The notes: generated from the letters alone by a model not told the origin. A stretch of DNA of 64,000 bases from Roseihalotalea indica (GCF_022458895.1 NZ_JAINFL010000003.1:434001-498000); one strand, 5' to 3'. Shown: positions 1-9,049, counted from the first letter of the stretch. Translations and numbers: made by a program.

Positions 1-235
1 GATAAAGCAGGCTATATGATTGGTCAGGGTTTTTTCGTAAAGCCCCAGATTCTTTATCGGCCTTCAACATATTCTCCACAGTAATTGTGGTATTAAATAA
101 AGGTAAAGCTACTTTAGGAGAAGGGGTTTTTATTGTTACATCACTAAAATCTTCATCAGGTAAACAACCTGACATTCCTAATACTCCCACTAAACCTATT
201 CCAAGGGATAGGGCAACTCGCGACTTACTAATCAT
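1..235 (-). CDS. Lipoprotein, N-terminal part (cut by window edge)
   Basis: Reading leftward from an ATG at 235, the frame stays open to the window edge, so only the first 78 residues are visible. The start is a short basic stretch (MISKSR), a hydrophobic core and a lipobox (LGMSGC), with Cys at about residue 24 followed by LPDED. Acidic residues just after the Cys are common in Bacteroidota lipoproteins, so an envelope location is likely. The visible mature part gives no domain. It is divergent from the ABC ATPase gene across a roughly 265-bp AT-rich gap. A plus-strand frame over the same bases (87-296) looks like a shadow. Confidence 0.7.
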   Translation of the reverse strand, partial: MISKSRVALSLGIGLVGVLGMSGCLPDEDFSDVTIKTPSPKVALPLFNTTITVENMLKADKESGALRKNPDQSYSLLY

Positions 236-500
236 ATCCTGTTTTGTTAAAGAAAAACTCGTAAGCAAGAAGCTCGAAATGCTTGGAAAAAAGTAACTCT
301 TAGCTTTTATTACCGTACGCGAGTGAGTTTCAAGGCAAATTTGAAACAATAAAATATTAATTTGAATATTTTCTATAATGAGCAATTTCTAATAAATACA
401 TTAATTCCTCATTTAAGTTTCTGATAATCAATAGATTATTGTGGAATACTTGATATATAAAACGAGTGATTCTTGATTGGCAAATGGGGAAAGTACAATT

Positions 501-1463
501 ATGATTGAAGTAAAAAATATATGTAAGAATTACGGTCAGAAGAGGGTTGTAGACAATGTTTCGTTTCAAGTCTCCGAAGGGCAAACATTGGTGCTATTGG
601 GAACAAGCGGATCAGGTAAGACTACTTTGCTAAAAATGATCAATCGGCTGATCATACCTGCATCCGGAAGCATCGTGATAGATGGAAAAAATACTGCTGA
701 AATTAACCCATCCATTCTGCGTAAGAAGATTGGCTACGTTATCCAGCAAGTTGGATTATTTCCTCATTATACGATATTAGAAAATATAGGCTTGATATTG
801 CAATTAGAGGGCTGGCCAGACACAAAAAGGGTGTCGCGAAGTAAGGAAATGTTAAAGCTGGTTGGTTTAGAAGAAAGCTATGGTAGCCGCTATCCTCACG
901 AATTAAGTGGGGGGCAGCAGCAGCGAATTGGCTTAGCCCGGGCTATGGCTAATAACCCCCCACTTATTTTAATGGATGAACCTTTCGGAGCACTAGATCC
1001 TATTACTAAGCAGAACCTTATTGAAGAGCTAAAAGTCAAAAAGATATTTATAGAAAAAACCATAATAATGGTGACTCATGACGTATTTGAGGCCATTACT
1101 CTAGGAGATAAAATTTGCTTATTAGATAAGGGGCAGATAAAGCAAATAGGCACTCCCAAAGAAATGCTTTTTCAACCTCAATCTAGTTTTGTAAAAGAAT
1201 TTTTTGATGCTCAGCGATTTCGGCTAGAGCTTAGGATTACTACTCTGGAAGAGATTTTGGTATTTATATCACCTTTCAATATTTCTTCGGAAGGAGCTTG
1301 TGAGGTGGGTTTACATCAAAGTGTTTGGGAAGTACTAGAACAAGCAGAAAGAAATAATCAAGCGAGTGTGTCAATTACTGACAGGAGTGAGGTTATAAGC
1401 GTCACTACTCCTGAAGCCCTTGTTAGCGCATTTTATCAATATAAGAAGCAGTGGAAAACTTAA
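501..1463 (+). CDS. ABC transporter ATP-binding protein (OpuA/ProV-like)
   Basis: This is the ATPase subunit of an ABC importer, most like the osmoprotectant (glycine betaine/proline) family. Seen directly: Walker A GTSGSGKT (residues 34-41), a Q-loop followed by VGLFPHYT, signature LSGGQQQR (134-141), Walker B ILMDEP (155-160) and switch VTHD. About 80 residues follow the ATPase core and may be a degenerate regulatory domain. I chose ATG 501, preceded by GGGGAAAG, over the upstream TTG at 477. No permease or binding-protein gene adjoins it in the window, so the partner must be elsewhere or fused. Its stop codon overlaps the convergent lipoprotein stop within a TTAA palindrome. The substrate is inferred from family resemblance only. 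Confidence 0.85.
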   Translation: MIEVKNICKNYGQKRVVDNVSFQVSEGQTLVLLGTSGSGKTTLLKMINRLIIPASGSIVIDGKNTAEINPSILRKKIGYVIQQVGLFPHYTILENIGLILQLEGWPDTKRVSRSKEMLKLVGLEESYGSRYPHELSGGQQQRIGLARAMANNPPLILMDEPFGALDPITKQNLIEELKVKKIFIEKTIIMVTHDVFEAITLGDKICLLDKGQIKQIGTPKEMLFQPQSSFVKEFFDAQRFRLELRITTLEEILVFISPFNISSEGACEVGLHQSVWEVLEQAERNNQASVSITDRSEVISVTTPEALVSAFYQYKKQWKT

Positions 1464-2152
1464 TCGACCGCTCGTGTTATTCCCTCAAGCGTGAAAGGAG
1501 GTGATTCAACAACATTGCTTTCGTGTTTTGCGCGATCTCGTATAATTACACCAAATTTTAGGCTATCGTTACGGAATTGAGGTTTGAATACAATGGAGGG
1601 GATAGAGAATTTAATAGTCCCTTCTAATGGCTTCGTGTTGCTAAAGTCTTTCTTCAAATAAGGAAAGCGGCCCGCTAGAGGAGAGCGGCAAAGTTCAGAG
1701 CGAAAATCAAATTCTTTATATTCATTATCTACTTTGGTATACCAGATTACTTCAAAATTGTAGTAGTATGGGTTATAATCCACCATTACTGTGTCTCGAA
1801 TAGTATCTTGACCAATAGTCTCAAAATACTGATACCTTCTACAATCATAAGGTACTAAGTCAGGATTAGTACCGTCAAAAATATAGTATTTTTCTCCATT
1901 GGGGCCAGGAGGAAACGTGAACTGGAGGGCCAATTCAGGATCTATCTCATTATTTGAAAGGCCAAGGTCACCATCTCCATCTTGAAAAGATACCCGAATT
2001 ATAAGAGAATCTGCTCCACTGGCAACATCTACAAAATAAAAATCGTCAATACCAGTAATAAAGGGAACATCAGAATAATCGGGCTCATCGAAGCAGGCTG
2101 ATACTCCCATTGTAATAAACAAAAAGCTAAATATATATAAACCCTGTTTCAT
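1460..2152 (-). CDS. Putative lipoprotein, 230 aa
   Basis: The N-terminus is a lipoprotein signal: MKQG, a hydrophobic stretch and lipobox MGVSAC with Cys at about 20, followed by FDEPDYSD. An envelope lipoprotein is therefore likely. The mature part contains FQDGDGDLGLSNNE, an Asp/Gly loop that resembles a calcium-binding motif and is common at the start of Bacteroidota surface lipoproteins. The C-terminal half looks beta-rich, with a closing strand pattern around KFGVIIRDRAKHESN, consistent with an Ig-like fold. I do not recognise a specific function. It overlaps the ABC ATPase gene tail-to-tail and is divergent from the LuxE-like gene. Confidence 0.75.
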   Translation of the reverse strand: MKQGLYIFSFLFITMGVSACFDEPDYSDVPFITGIDDFYFVDVASGADSLIIRVSFQDGDGDLGLSNNEIDPELALQFTFPPGPNGEKYYIFDGTNPDLVPYDCRRYQYFETIGQDTIRDTVMVDYNPYYYNFEVIWYTKVDNEYKEFDFRSELCRSPLAGRFPYLKKDFSNTKPLEGTIKFSIPSIVFKPQFRNDSLKFGVIIRDRAKHESNVVESPPFTLEGITRAVD

Positions 2153-2247
2153 AATTTGGTAGATCTATAGCACTTATCAGGCGTGGACTAACCACCAATA
2201 TAACGCCTTTAAGTTGTTTTTTGATATAGCTCGCCTTACTTTTCTTC

Positions 2248-3234
2248 ATGAATTTTTCCACTCAGTTTAAAACGCAGTTGCTTGACCTACCTCATGAGTC
2301 ATTTGAGGAAATGGCAATAGAGTTATTTTTATGGCAGGCTCTAAAAAATCCAGTATACAAGGCATACATAAAATACTTAGGCATCAATCCAGTCTCGGTG
2401 AGTTCTATAGATCAGATTCCCTGTTTGCCTATTGAATTCTTTAAGTATCATCAAGTAGTCAGTGATGCACCTTCTATTGAGCGTGTATTTGAAAGCAGTG
2501 GGACTACCGGGCAACTGAGAAGTAAGCATTATGTAACTGATCTTCTTTGGTATCAAAAAGTATGTGAACGTATTTTTGAACAATGCTGGGGCAAACTGAA
2601 AAGCTATCACGTTTTTGCCTTGCTTCCCTCTTACTTGGAGCGAAATAACGCCTCGTTAGTTGCAATGGCAGATCATTTTATCCGACAAAGTCAGTCTTAC
2701 TTATCTGGTTTTTATTTAGATAATCTCTCAACTCTGGTTCAGAAAGTAGAAGAAGCTCGGAAAACCGAGCGGAAGGTATTGATGTTAGGAGTGACATTTG
2801 CGCTTCTGGAGCTAGCCGAGAAGTACAAGGTTGAGTGGCGAGATGTAATTGTGATGGAAACAGGAGGAATGAAAGGAAGACAGAAAGAGATGACTCGGAG
2901 CGAAGTGCATGATAGGCTCATAAACCGACTAGGAGTGCAATTCGTAGCTGCTGAGTATGGTATGACTGAGCTTATTTCTCAGGCTTATGCGAAACAGTCA
3001 GGTAAGTTTGAACTGCCTCTTTGGATGCAAATCCAAATTCGAGAAATTGAAGACCCTTTCACATACACAGAGGTAGGAAAACAGGGTGGAATCAATATTA
3101 TTGATCTGGCTAATGTTGATTCCTGTGCATTCATTGAAACTAAAGATCTAGGAAGAATAACAAAAAATGGGCACTTTGAGGTTTTAGGAAGATTTGATAA
3201 CTCAGAGGTAAGAGGCTGTAATTTGATGATATAA
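2248..3234 (+). CDS. LuxE/PaaK-like acyl-activating enzyme
   Basis: A 328-aa member of the acyl-protein synthetase (LuxE) branch of the adenylate-forming enzymes. Members activate a fatty or aryl acid with ATP and pass it to a protein Cys or CoA. Visible motifs are the ATP-binding loop ESSGTTGQLRS (about residues 83-93) and the conserved AAEYGMTELISQAY block near residue 235, followed by a C-terminal DLGRITKNGHFEVLGR region. Length fits the family. LuxE homologues without lux genes are common in Bacteroidota and their substrate is usually unknown; no lux genes are visible here. It is transcribed alone, with a small lipoprotein gene 80 bp downstream. Confidence 0.8.
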   Translation: MNFSTQFKTQLLDLPHESFEEMAIELFLWQALKNPVYKAYIKYLGINPVSVSSIDQIPCLPIEFFKYHQVVSDAPSIERVFESSGTTGQLRSKHYVTDLLWYQKVCERIFEQCWGKLKSYHVFALLPSYLERNNASLVAMADHFIRQSQSYLSGFYLDNLSTLVQKVEEARKTERKVLMLGVTFALLELAEKYKVEWRDVIVMETGGMKGRQKEMTRSEVHDRLINRLGVQFVAAEYGMTELISQAYAKQSGKFELPLWMQIQIREIEDPFTYTEVGKQGGINIIDLANVDSCAFIETKDLGRITKNGHFEVLGRFDNSEVRGCNLMI

Positions 3235-3315
3235 ATATAATTTATTTTATAAATATTTTTACATATGTACTATTTTGTGTATTTTTGTAAAAAAAGAAAT
3301 AAATATAATATCATC

Positions 3316-3453
3316 ATGAAAACAAGACTAATCATCGTTGCCATCATGTTAATAGGATTTTCCGCCTGTGCACCTAAATACACATGCCCAGCTTACGCTA
3401 TTGAAAAAGGGAAAGAAATAAAAACGGAGAGCCCAGAGCAGGAGCTAATGTAG
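3316..3453 (+). CDS. Small lipoprotein, 45 aa
   Basis: Starting at ATG 3316, the product is a 45-aa peptide with MKTR, a hydrophobic core and lipobox GFSAC (Cys at about 19), followed by a short charged tail (APKYTCPAY ... ESPEQELM). I rejected the in-frame upstream ATG at 3265 because it adds an unlikely Tyr/Lys-rich leader and spoils the signal peptide. The function is unknown; small lipoproteins of this type occur widely in Bacteroidota. It is convergent with the response regulator gene, only 14 bp away. Confidence 0.65.
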   Translation: MKTRLIIVAIMLIGFSACAPKYTCPAYAIEKGKEIKTESPEQELM

Positions 3454-3467
3454 AAGAAAGAGTTTAA

Positions 3468-4619
3468 TCAGGTAAATCGCTTTACATCTGAAGCATTAAT
3501 TTCGGCATCGCACATAATAACAAGCCGCTCTACTACATTCCGTAATTCGCGGATATTACCAGTCCAATCAAAACTCTGTAAAACTTCTATAGCATCAGGG
3601 GCTATTTTCTTAACTGGCGCACTATACTCCTGGCCAATGTCATAGAGAAATTTATCTACTAGAAGAGGAATATCATCTTTACGGTCTTTCAAAGGAGGAA
3701 CGTGGATGAGAATAACGCTTAACCGGTGGTAGAGATCTTCGCGAAAGCGTTTTTCTTCTATTTCTTTCTTCAGGTTTTTGTTGGTGGCAGCAATAACCCG
3801 GACATCAACCTTAATAGCCTTATCGCCACCTACACGAGTAATGGTGTGCTCCTGCAAAGCACGAAGCACTTTTGCTTGAGCGGATAGACTCATGTCGCCA
3901 ATTTCGTCTAGGAAGAGAGTGCCTCCATTAGCTTGCTCGAACTTTCCTTTCTTCTGTTTGATAGCGGAGGTGAACGATCCTTTTTCGTGGCCGAACAACT
4001 CACTTTCAATAAGTTCGGAAGGGATGGCCGCGCAATTGAGTTCTATTAGTGGAGCTCCAGAACGATTACTTTGTGCATGAAGCCACTTGGCTACTAGTTC
4101 TTTTCCTGTACCATTAGGTCCTGTAATCAATACGCGAGCTTCAGTAGGGGCTACACGGGCAATAGTGGCTTTAACTTCAGAAATAGCCTCTGATTCGCCC
4201 ACAATATCACTAACGCCCGGAATCTTTTTTCGTAACTGTTTGGTTTCCTCTACCAGCGTAGATTTATCCAAGGCATTTTTAATGGTAACTAACAAACGAT
4301 TAAGATCCGGTGGTTTCTGAATAAAATCATAGGCTCCCATTTTGGTAGCTTCCACGGCTGTTTCAATGGTGCCATGAGCCGAGATCATAATAAACTGGAC
4401 GTCTATGCCTTGGGCAATAGCTTTTTCTAGCACTTCAATGCCATCCATTTTAGGCATTTTGATATCGCATAAGGCAATATCATAGGAATTCTTAGTTAAT
4501 AATTGAAGCCCCTCTTCTCCATCTATAGCCTCTTCAACTTCATACTTTTCGTACTCTAAGATTTCCCGCAGGGAGCCTCTAATTGCTTTTTCGTCGTCAA
4601 TAATTAATATTTTTGCCAT
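3468..4619 (-). CDS. NtrC-type response regulator without a Fis HTH
   Basis: Receiver plus AAA+ sigma-54 interaction domain. The receiver has D8/D9, phospho-acceptor D52 and K102. The AAA+ domain has Walker A GPNGTGKE (167-174) and Walker B TLFLDEIGD (234-242). The sigma-54-contacting loop, GAFTGA in the canonical proteins, here reads GSFTSA (214-219). The protein ends at residue 383 soon after the C-terminal AAA+ subdomain (WTGNIRELRNVVERL), so no Fis-type DNA-binding domain is present. Such HTH-less activators exist and may act from solution. No histidine kinase is adjacent. It is transcribed away from rnpB, whose 3' end lies about 20 bp upstream of the start codon. Confidence 0.9.
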   Translation of the reverse strand: MAKILIIDDEKAIRGSLREILEYEKYEVEEAIDGEEGLQLLTKNSYDIALCDIKMPKMDGIEVLEKAIAQGIDVQFIMISAHGTIETAVEATKMGAYDFIQKPPDLNRLLVTIKNALDKSTLVEETKQLRKKIPGVSDIVGESEAISEVKATIARVAPTEARVLITGPNGTGKELVAKWLHAQSNRSGAPLIELNCAAIPSELIESELFGHEKGSFTSAIKQKKGKFEQANGGTLFLDEIGDMSLSAQAKVLRALQEHTITRVGGDKAIKVDVRVIAATNKNLKKEIEEKRFREDLYHRLSVILIHVPPLKDRKDDIPLLVDKFLYDIGQEYSAPVKKIAPDAIEVLQSFDWTGNIRELRNVVERLVIMCDAEINASDVKRFT

Positions 4620-4637
4620 ACCTTGTTAGTAAAAAAA

Positions 4638-5030
4638 AGCAAGCTTATAAGCCGGGTTCTGTTCCTCCAGTAGAGGCTCTTGCCATTTATCTAGGACGTC
4701 CGTCGCCAAACGCCTCTAACGGTCTACCCGTAATGCATCTTTTTCGAAAAAAAGAATAGGGCGAGCAACCCTATAACTGGCTAAGCCAGTATTACATCAC
4801 TTATTTGACCTTTCAGCCCGTAAGGTTTACCCTGCCTCCTTAGTCACCCTCGGAGCGGTGCGCTCTTACCGCACCTTTTCACCCTTATCCACCAAAGGTG
4901 GACGGTATATTTTCTGTGGCACTTTCTGTATTCGTCACAGACGAATCCTTCCTGTTAGGAAGTACGGTGCTCTGTGCTGCCCGGACTTTCCTCATAATGC
5001 AAATGCATTATGCGGCAAGAAAAGCTTGCT
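4638..5030 (-). ncRNA. rnpB: RNase P RNA (bacterial type A)
   Basis: This is the catalytic RNA of RNase P, which trims the 5' leader of pre-tRNAs. On the minus strand I see the conserved GAGGAAAGTCCGGGC block near the 5' end, the AGGGTGAAAAGGTGCGG region, GACGGACGTCCTAGATAAATG and the 3' ACAGAACCCGGCTTAT block. The ends were set by the P1 helix: AGCAAGCTT at the 5' end (5022-5030) pairs with AAGCTTGCT at the 3' end (4638-4646). A run of eight T on the minus strand directly follows (4631-4638) and probably serves as terminator. The size, about 393 nt, fits the bacterial class. Boundaries are accurate to a few bases. Confidence 0.93.
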
Positions 5031-5061
5031 ATAAGTTCATGTAACAATTGTACGACTTTTT

Positions 5062-5469
5062 TTAGAAAACGTCTAACCCAGTTAATTTATGCTCCCATTT
5101 ATCAGCCATTTCTGCTACCTCATGAATCATGTCTTTCAAAAAGTTTTTGTTATGGTCACTAACAAACTCTAGAAAAACTGAAGCTTCGGTTTTAATAAAC
5201 GTATTATCCACTGTAAACTTAGAGAAAATCATTTTCTTGTTTTCAGTCATAAAATCAACCAAATCCATTTGATGGTAATATGGACAAACCTTAGAGGTAA
5301 ATGTAATCATTTTAGTGTCTTGGTCGTCTAGAGAATGTATTTTCCCCTGTACTGATTGAAAACGCCCATCCTTCATGGGTACGACAATCACTGAAGTGTG
5401 TTCATCGTATTCTGAGAAGCTGCCCTCAAGTTCTTCTGCCAGGTTTTGCAAAAATTGTAATAAGTCCAT
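5062..5469 (-). CDS. Conserved hypothetical protein, 135 aa
   Basis: A small soluble acidic protein without signal peptide or membrane helix. It begins MDLLQFLQNLAEELEG and alternates predicted strands and helices, ending with a helical segment (NFLKDMIHEVAEMADKWEHKL). The pattern loosely resembles small YbjN or secretion-chaperone-like folds, but I cannot assign it. It lies between the RNase P RNA gene and the thiolase gene on the same strand, about 100 bp downstream of thiolase, so it could be on the same transcript. It is probably a real gene because it has a clean frame and a sensible composition. Confidence 0.6.
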   Translation of the reverse strand: MDLLQFLQNLAEELEGSFSEYDEHTSVIVVPMKDGRFQSVQGKIHSLDDQDTKMITFTSKVCPYYHQMDLVDFMTENKKMIFSKFTVDNTFIKTEASVFLEFVSDHNKNFLKDMIHEVAEMADKWEHKLTGLDVF

Positions 5470-5569
5470 GGATTCGTCAATATTTTGATTAAGCTACGAA
5501 TCTATAGAAGATTGCTGAAAATAAGACTTCAACCTATTAAGGCGACTTACAATGTACCGTTTTCTGAGC

Positions 5570-6748
5570 TTATACTCGCTCAATGACCATAGCTGATGCA
5601 CCACCACCGCCATTACAAATGCCCGCAACCCCAATTTTTGCATCTTTTTGTTGAAGCACATTACAGAGAGTTGTTATAATTCGGGCGCCGGAACAGCCCA
5701 AGGGATGGCCTAAAGCAACGGCTCCTCCAAATATGTTGACTTGTTTAGGGTTTAGCTCAAGCTTTTGATTATTAGCAATAGCAACCACAGAGAAGGCTTC
5801 ATTTATCTCATAATAATCCACATCCTTGCGATCAATACCGGCATTGCGGAGAGCTTTTGGAATAGCCAATGCGGGAGAAGTTGTAAACCACAGTGGATCT
5901 TGGGCGGCATCAGCAAATCCTATAATTTTGGCTATAGGTTTTAGCCCTAGCTCTTTTACTTTTTGTGCACTAGCAAGGACAAGTGCTGCCGCACCATCAT
6001 TGATAGTTGACGCATTAGCCGCGGTAACAGTACCGTCTTTATTGAACACCGGTTTCAGGGCTGGAATTTTATCAAAATTTACCCGTTTGTATTCTTCATC
6101 TTCAGTTACCTGAATAGGTTCACCTTTGCGTTGCGGCACACTCACTGGCACAATTTCCGGGCGAATCCAGCCTGCTTCGGTTGCTTTGGCCACTCGCTGA
6201 TAAGATTCAATGGCATACTCATCCTGAGCTTCTCGGGAGATATTCATTTCTTTTGCTGTGTTGTCAGCACAACTGCCCATCGCAAAACCATTGTATACTT
6301 CAAATAACCCGTCTTTCTCTAATCCGTCAACTAATTCACCCCCGCCATATTTATACCCGAAGCGAGCTTTAGGAAGATAATAAGGGATATTAGACATGCT
6401 TTCCATTCCACCAGCTACTACCACGCCAAGTTGCCCCAGCATAATACCTTGTGCTCCGAACATAGCAGCCTTCATACCTGAAGCACAAACTTTATTTACG
6501 GTAGTGCATGGTGCTGAAGTAGAGATACCAGCCTTCAGTGCTGCTTGTCGGGCTGGAGCCTGCCCCAAATTAGCCGATACCACATTGCCCATAAAAACCT
6601 CATCAATCTGATCTTCAGGCATCTGAGCATATTGAAGCGCTCCCTGAATGGCGGTAGCTCCTAACTCAGTGGCACTCAGGCTAGCTAGGCTGCCACCAAA
6701 TGAGCCAATAGGAGTGCGTACCGCAGCAACAATATATACCTCGTTCAT
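5570..6748 (-). CDS. Acetyl-CoA C-acetyltransferase (thiolase)
   Basis: It interconverts acetyl-CoA and acetoacetyl-CoA, in fatty-acid or ketone-body metabolism; cytoplasmic. Thiolase features seen: the nucleophile in VNKVCASGMKA (Cys88), NEAFSVVA, GGAVALGHPLGCSGAR with the catalytic His, and the second catalytic Cys in ICNGGGGASAMVIE. I start at ATG 6748 (MNEVYIVAAVRTPIG), because homologues begin there; the extra 16 codons of the longer frame look non-coding. Length (392 aa) matches the family. It lies 41 bp downstream of the BatC-like gene on the same strand, so co-transcription is possible, though no functional link is obvious. Confidence 0.92.
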   Translation of the reverse strand: MNEVYIVAAVRTPIGSFGGSLASLSATELGATAIQGALQYAQMPEDQIDEVFMGNVVSANLGQAPARQAALKAGISTSAPCTTVNKVCASGMKAAMFGAQGIMLGQLGVVVAGGMESMSNIPYYLPKARFGYKYGGGELVDGLEKDGLFEVYNGFAMGSCADNTAKEMNISREAQDEYAIESYQRVAKATEAGWIRPEIVPVSVPQRKGEPIQVTEDEEYKRVNFDKIPALKPVFNKDGTVTAANASTINDGAAALVLASAQKVKELGLKPIAKIIGFADAAQDPLWFTTSPALAIPKALRNAGIDRKDVDYYEINEAFSVVAIANNQKLELNPKQVNIFGGAVALGHPLGCSGARIITTLCNVLQQKDAKIGVAGICNGGGGASAMVIERV

Positions 6749-6789
6749 AAAATTAGGGGTTAATATGTTTCCAATGGTTGTGTTGATTA

Positions 6790-7671
6790 TTACCAATCAG
6801 GCTTGGACCGGTCGCGCGGCTTAGTAGGTTTGCGACGGTTTTGCTGAATATACTGCATCTCATTATTTCGCATAGCTTCTAAGATCATCCGAGCTTTTTC
6901 TTCACTGATATTCATTTCCTGAAGTCGTTCGGATAGGGGGGAAGCTGATTGTTCCTCATCGCTTTTTTCTCCTTCACTTTGTTCCTCACCTTGTTGAGCA
7001 TTCTGTTCTTCAGCGTCGCTGGGCTGTTGTTCACCCTCCTGGCGTTCCTGGTCACTTTGCTGTTCGTCTGAACTTGACTCATCGGTAGACTCGCCCTGCT
7101 GATCTTGCTGTTGCTGTTGTTCCTCAGATTGCTGCTCACCCTCCTGTTGATCCTGGTTCTGGTTTTGTTGCTGATCCTGTTGTTGCTCTTCTGATTGGTC
7201 CTGATTATTTTCTGATTTATCCTGCTGCTGTTGCTGCTCTTGTTCTTTTTGTAATTTTTTTACTAGCTCATAATTATAACGGGAGTCTTCATTGGCAGGA
7301 TTGGCTTTTAGTGATTCTTTGAACAAAGCTAAGGCATCTTTATACTGCTGCTGATGAGTGTTGATAGAACCCAGTTGCTGATACGCCACTGATTTAATAT
7401 TTGTATTATCCGCATTCATCAACTGCCCATATTGGCGTTGAGCGGTCGCTGTGTCTCCTGCTTGAAGATAAGCATGGGCAAGATTTAAACGAATCTTATC
7501 ATCTTCAACCAGAAGGGAGTCAACCAATACCTGATAATGTTGAATAGCCTGTTCGTAGTCACCATTTTGATAAGCTTGCTCTGCCTGTTTTTTTAACCGG
7601 TTTATCGTAGCAATATCATCAATACCGCCAATCATCAGTAATAAACCGAATATCAACGAAGCTATTTTCAT
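6790..7671 (-). CDS. batC: TPR protein, BatC-like
   Basis: It has an N-terminal signal or anchor helix (MKIASLIFGLLLMIGG), then TPR repeats (about residues 25-145, for example QAYQNGDYEQAIQHYQVLV and QQYKDALALFKESLKANP). A long Gln/Glu/Asp/Ser low-complexity stretch follows (about 145-245). The tail (SEEKARMILEAMRNNEMQ ... RSKPDW) is typical of BatC/BatE-like proteins. It overlaps the upstream VWA gene by four bases (ATGA), a sign of translational coupling. Bat proteins were named for aerotolerance in Bacteroides; they probably form an envelope complex with their VWA partners, exact role unclear. The low-complexity tract is likely to be length-variable. Confidence 0.82.
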   Translation of the reverse strand: MKIASLIFGLLLMIGGIDDIATINRLKKQAEQAYQNGDYEQAIQHYQVLVDSLLVEDDKIRLNLAHAYLQAGDTATAQRQYGQLMNADNTNIKSVAYQQLGSINTHQQQYKDALALFKESLKANPANEDSRYNYELVKKLQKEQEQQQQQDKSENNQDQSEEQQQDQQQNQNQDQQEGEQQSEEQQQQQDQQGESTDESSSDEQQSDQERQEGEQQPSDAEEQNAQQGEEQSEGEKSDEEQSASPLSERLQEMNISEEKARMILEAMRNNEMQYIQQNRRKPTKPRDRSKPDW

Positions 7672-8636
7672 ATTCTTACAGTTTTCAATTTCACTAAGTG
7701 ATCTATCAGAAAGAATAGTACTCCTAACAGTAAAAAATAGAAATATTTATTTGCTGAAGTATCAACCTGACGGGAGTCCCGTAATTCTCCTTCAATCTGG
7801 CTCACCGATGAGACCATGCGCTCGGTATCATCTTGTTGATTACTAATCTCAAAGTATTGTCCGCCGGTTTGGCTGGCTAATCGTTTAAGCGCATCAGTTT
7901 CCAGTTTACTTACTACTACGTTGCCAGAGCGGTCGGTTTTGGGTACTCCTCTAACGATCAATTGGCTTCCTTGTTCTGTTCCCACTCCTAATGTAAATAA
8001 ACGAATAGCATTTTGTTGTATCTCTTCTGAGATAGCCGTGGTGTTTTCACCAAAATCTTCTCCATCGCTAATAAGTAATAATACTTTTGATTTTTGCTGA
8101 GACGGATTTTCTTCATCACTCTTAAATTTATCTAATGCTAACCGCAATGCTGGGGAAAAATCTGTGCCGGAGTTAGGTACTAACCCGGTATTTAGAGCAT
8201 CAATAAACATATTTAGCGCACTCTGATCATATGTAAGTGGGCATTGAATAAAGGCTTCAGAAGAAAATATAATTAACCCGATGCGATCGGAGCTAAAAGC
8301 TTTTACCACATCTTTCAACTCATATTTCATCTTTTCTAACCGGCTAGGCTGTACATCAGTAGCATTCATGGATTGGGATAGGTCCACCAGGATGAAAATA
8401 TCTTTTCCTACGGCCTGAATTTCTTTAGTCGCTTTTCCCATCAACGGGCCCAATAATGCTACAACAAATAGCAAAAAGTAGAGAGTGCGTAAAATTATTT
8501 TAAAGAAGACAGGGCGGAATCCTACTGAGATTACCCGATTGATACGAATAACTCGAGTTAAGTATAGGATATAGCCTACGATAAAAATAAGAAGAAATAT
8601 GCCTTCGGTTGTTCCGAACGAGTTATACCAGTTCAT
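7668..8636 (-). CDS. batB: VWA-domain membrane protein, BatB-like
   Basis: Two N-terminal membrane helices (about 12-28 and 48-65), a VWA domain with the MIDAS motif DLSQS (D85-S87-S89), TGL...GTD and LLISDGED, and a C-terminal membrane helix (about 298-315). This layout is that of BatA/BatB; coupling to the TPR gene favours BatB. The VWA domain would face the periplasm or cytoplasm and bind a metal-bridged partner. The usual BatA and MoxR neighbours are absent: upstream there is only a gap and then the tRNA genes. A TATTTTTG box on the minus strand (8665-8672) matches the -7 TAnnTTTG consensus and may be its own promoter. Confidence 0.83.
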   Translation of the reverse strand: MNWYNSFGTTEGIFLLIFIVGYILYLTRVIRINRVISVGFRPVFFKIILRTLYFLLFVVALLGPLMGKATKEIQAVGKDIFILVDLSQSMNATDVQPSRLEKMKYELKDVVKAFSSDRIGLIIFSSEAFIQCPLTYDQSALNMFIDALNTGLVPNSGTDFSPALRLALDKFKSDEENPSQQKSKVLLLISDGEDFGENTTAISEEIQQNAIRLFTLGVGTEQGSQLIVRGVPKTDRSGNVVVSKLETDALKRLASQTGGQYFEISNQQDDTERMVSSVSQIEGELRDSRQVDTSANKYFYFLLLGVLFFLIDHLVKLKTVRI

Positions 8637-8750
8637 GCCAATGTCACTTACCCTAGTGTAACGGCAAAAATAGTCAGTAAGTGCGAATCTTTAAAATACC
8701 TGCTAGAAAAGAAAAACTAATGATATAATGACAGGTTTTTAGAGTAGTAG

Positions 8751-8782
8751 TTGGAATAGTAAAAAAACTTGTTTTATATTTG
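8751..8782 (+). promoter_or_regulatory. Bacteroidota-type promoter of the tRNA genes
   Basis: TTGG at 8751-8754 and TATATTTG at 8775-8782 are 20 bp apart and fit the -33 TTTG / -7 TAnnTTTG consensus known for the primary sigma factor of Bacteroidota. It lies 34 bp before tRNA-Ser and could drive tRNA-Ser and tRNA-Pro together. Confidence 0.6.
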
Positions 8783-8816
8783 CAGCCTTTAACATCTTTC
8801 GGGTAGATAATTGTAC

Positions 8817-8907
<91 letters not shown>

Positions 8908-8974
8908 CTAAATAGAGTTTATCTGGGATACTTGAGAGCTTCTTTTTAGTTTTCAAGTCATTTGTTAATAGTTT

Positions 8975-9049
8975 CGGGGCGTAGCGCAGTCCGGTTAGCG
9001 TACCTGCTTTGGGAGCAGGGGGTCGCAGGTTCGAATCCTGCCGCCCCGA
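8975..9049 (+). tRNA. tRNA-Pro(UGG), integration site of the island
   Basis: A 75-nt tRNA. The acceptor CGGGGCG pairs with CGCCCCG (9042-9048), the anticodon loop is CTTTGGGAG (anticodon TGG), T-arm GCAGG-TTCGAAT-CCTGC, discriminator A. No CCA is encoded. Its 3' part, from the anticodon stem on, is repeated at 48553-48602, so the insertion left this tRNA gene intact. Confidence 0.95.

Noticed and set aside
6912..7139. Asn/Ser-rich frame inside the BatC-like gene
   Set aside because: Alternate reading of the Gln/Glu low-complexity tract.
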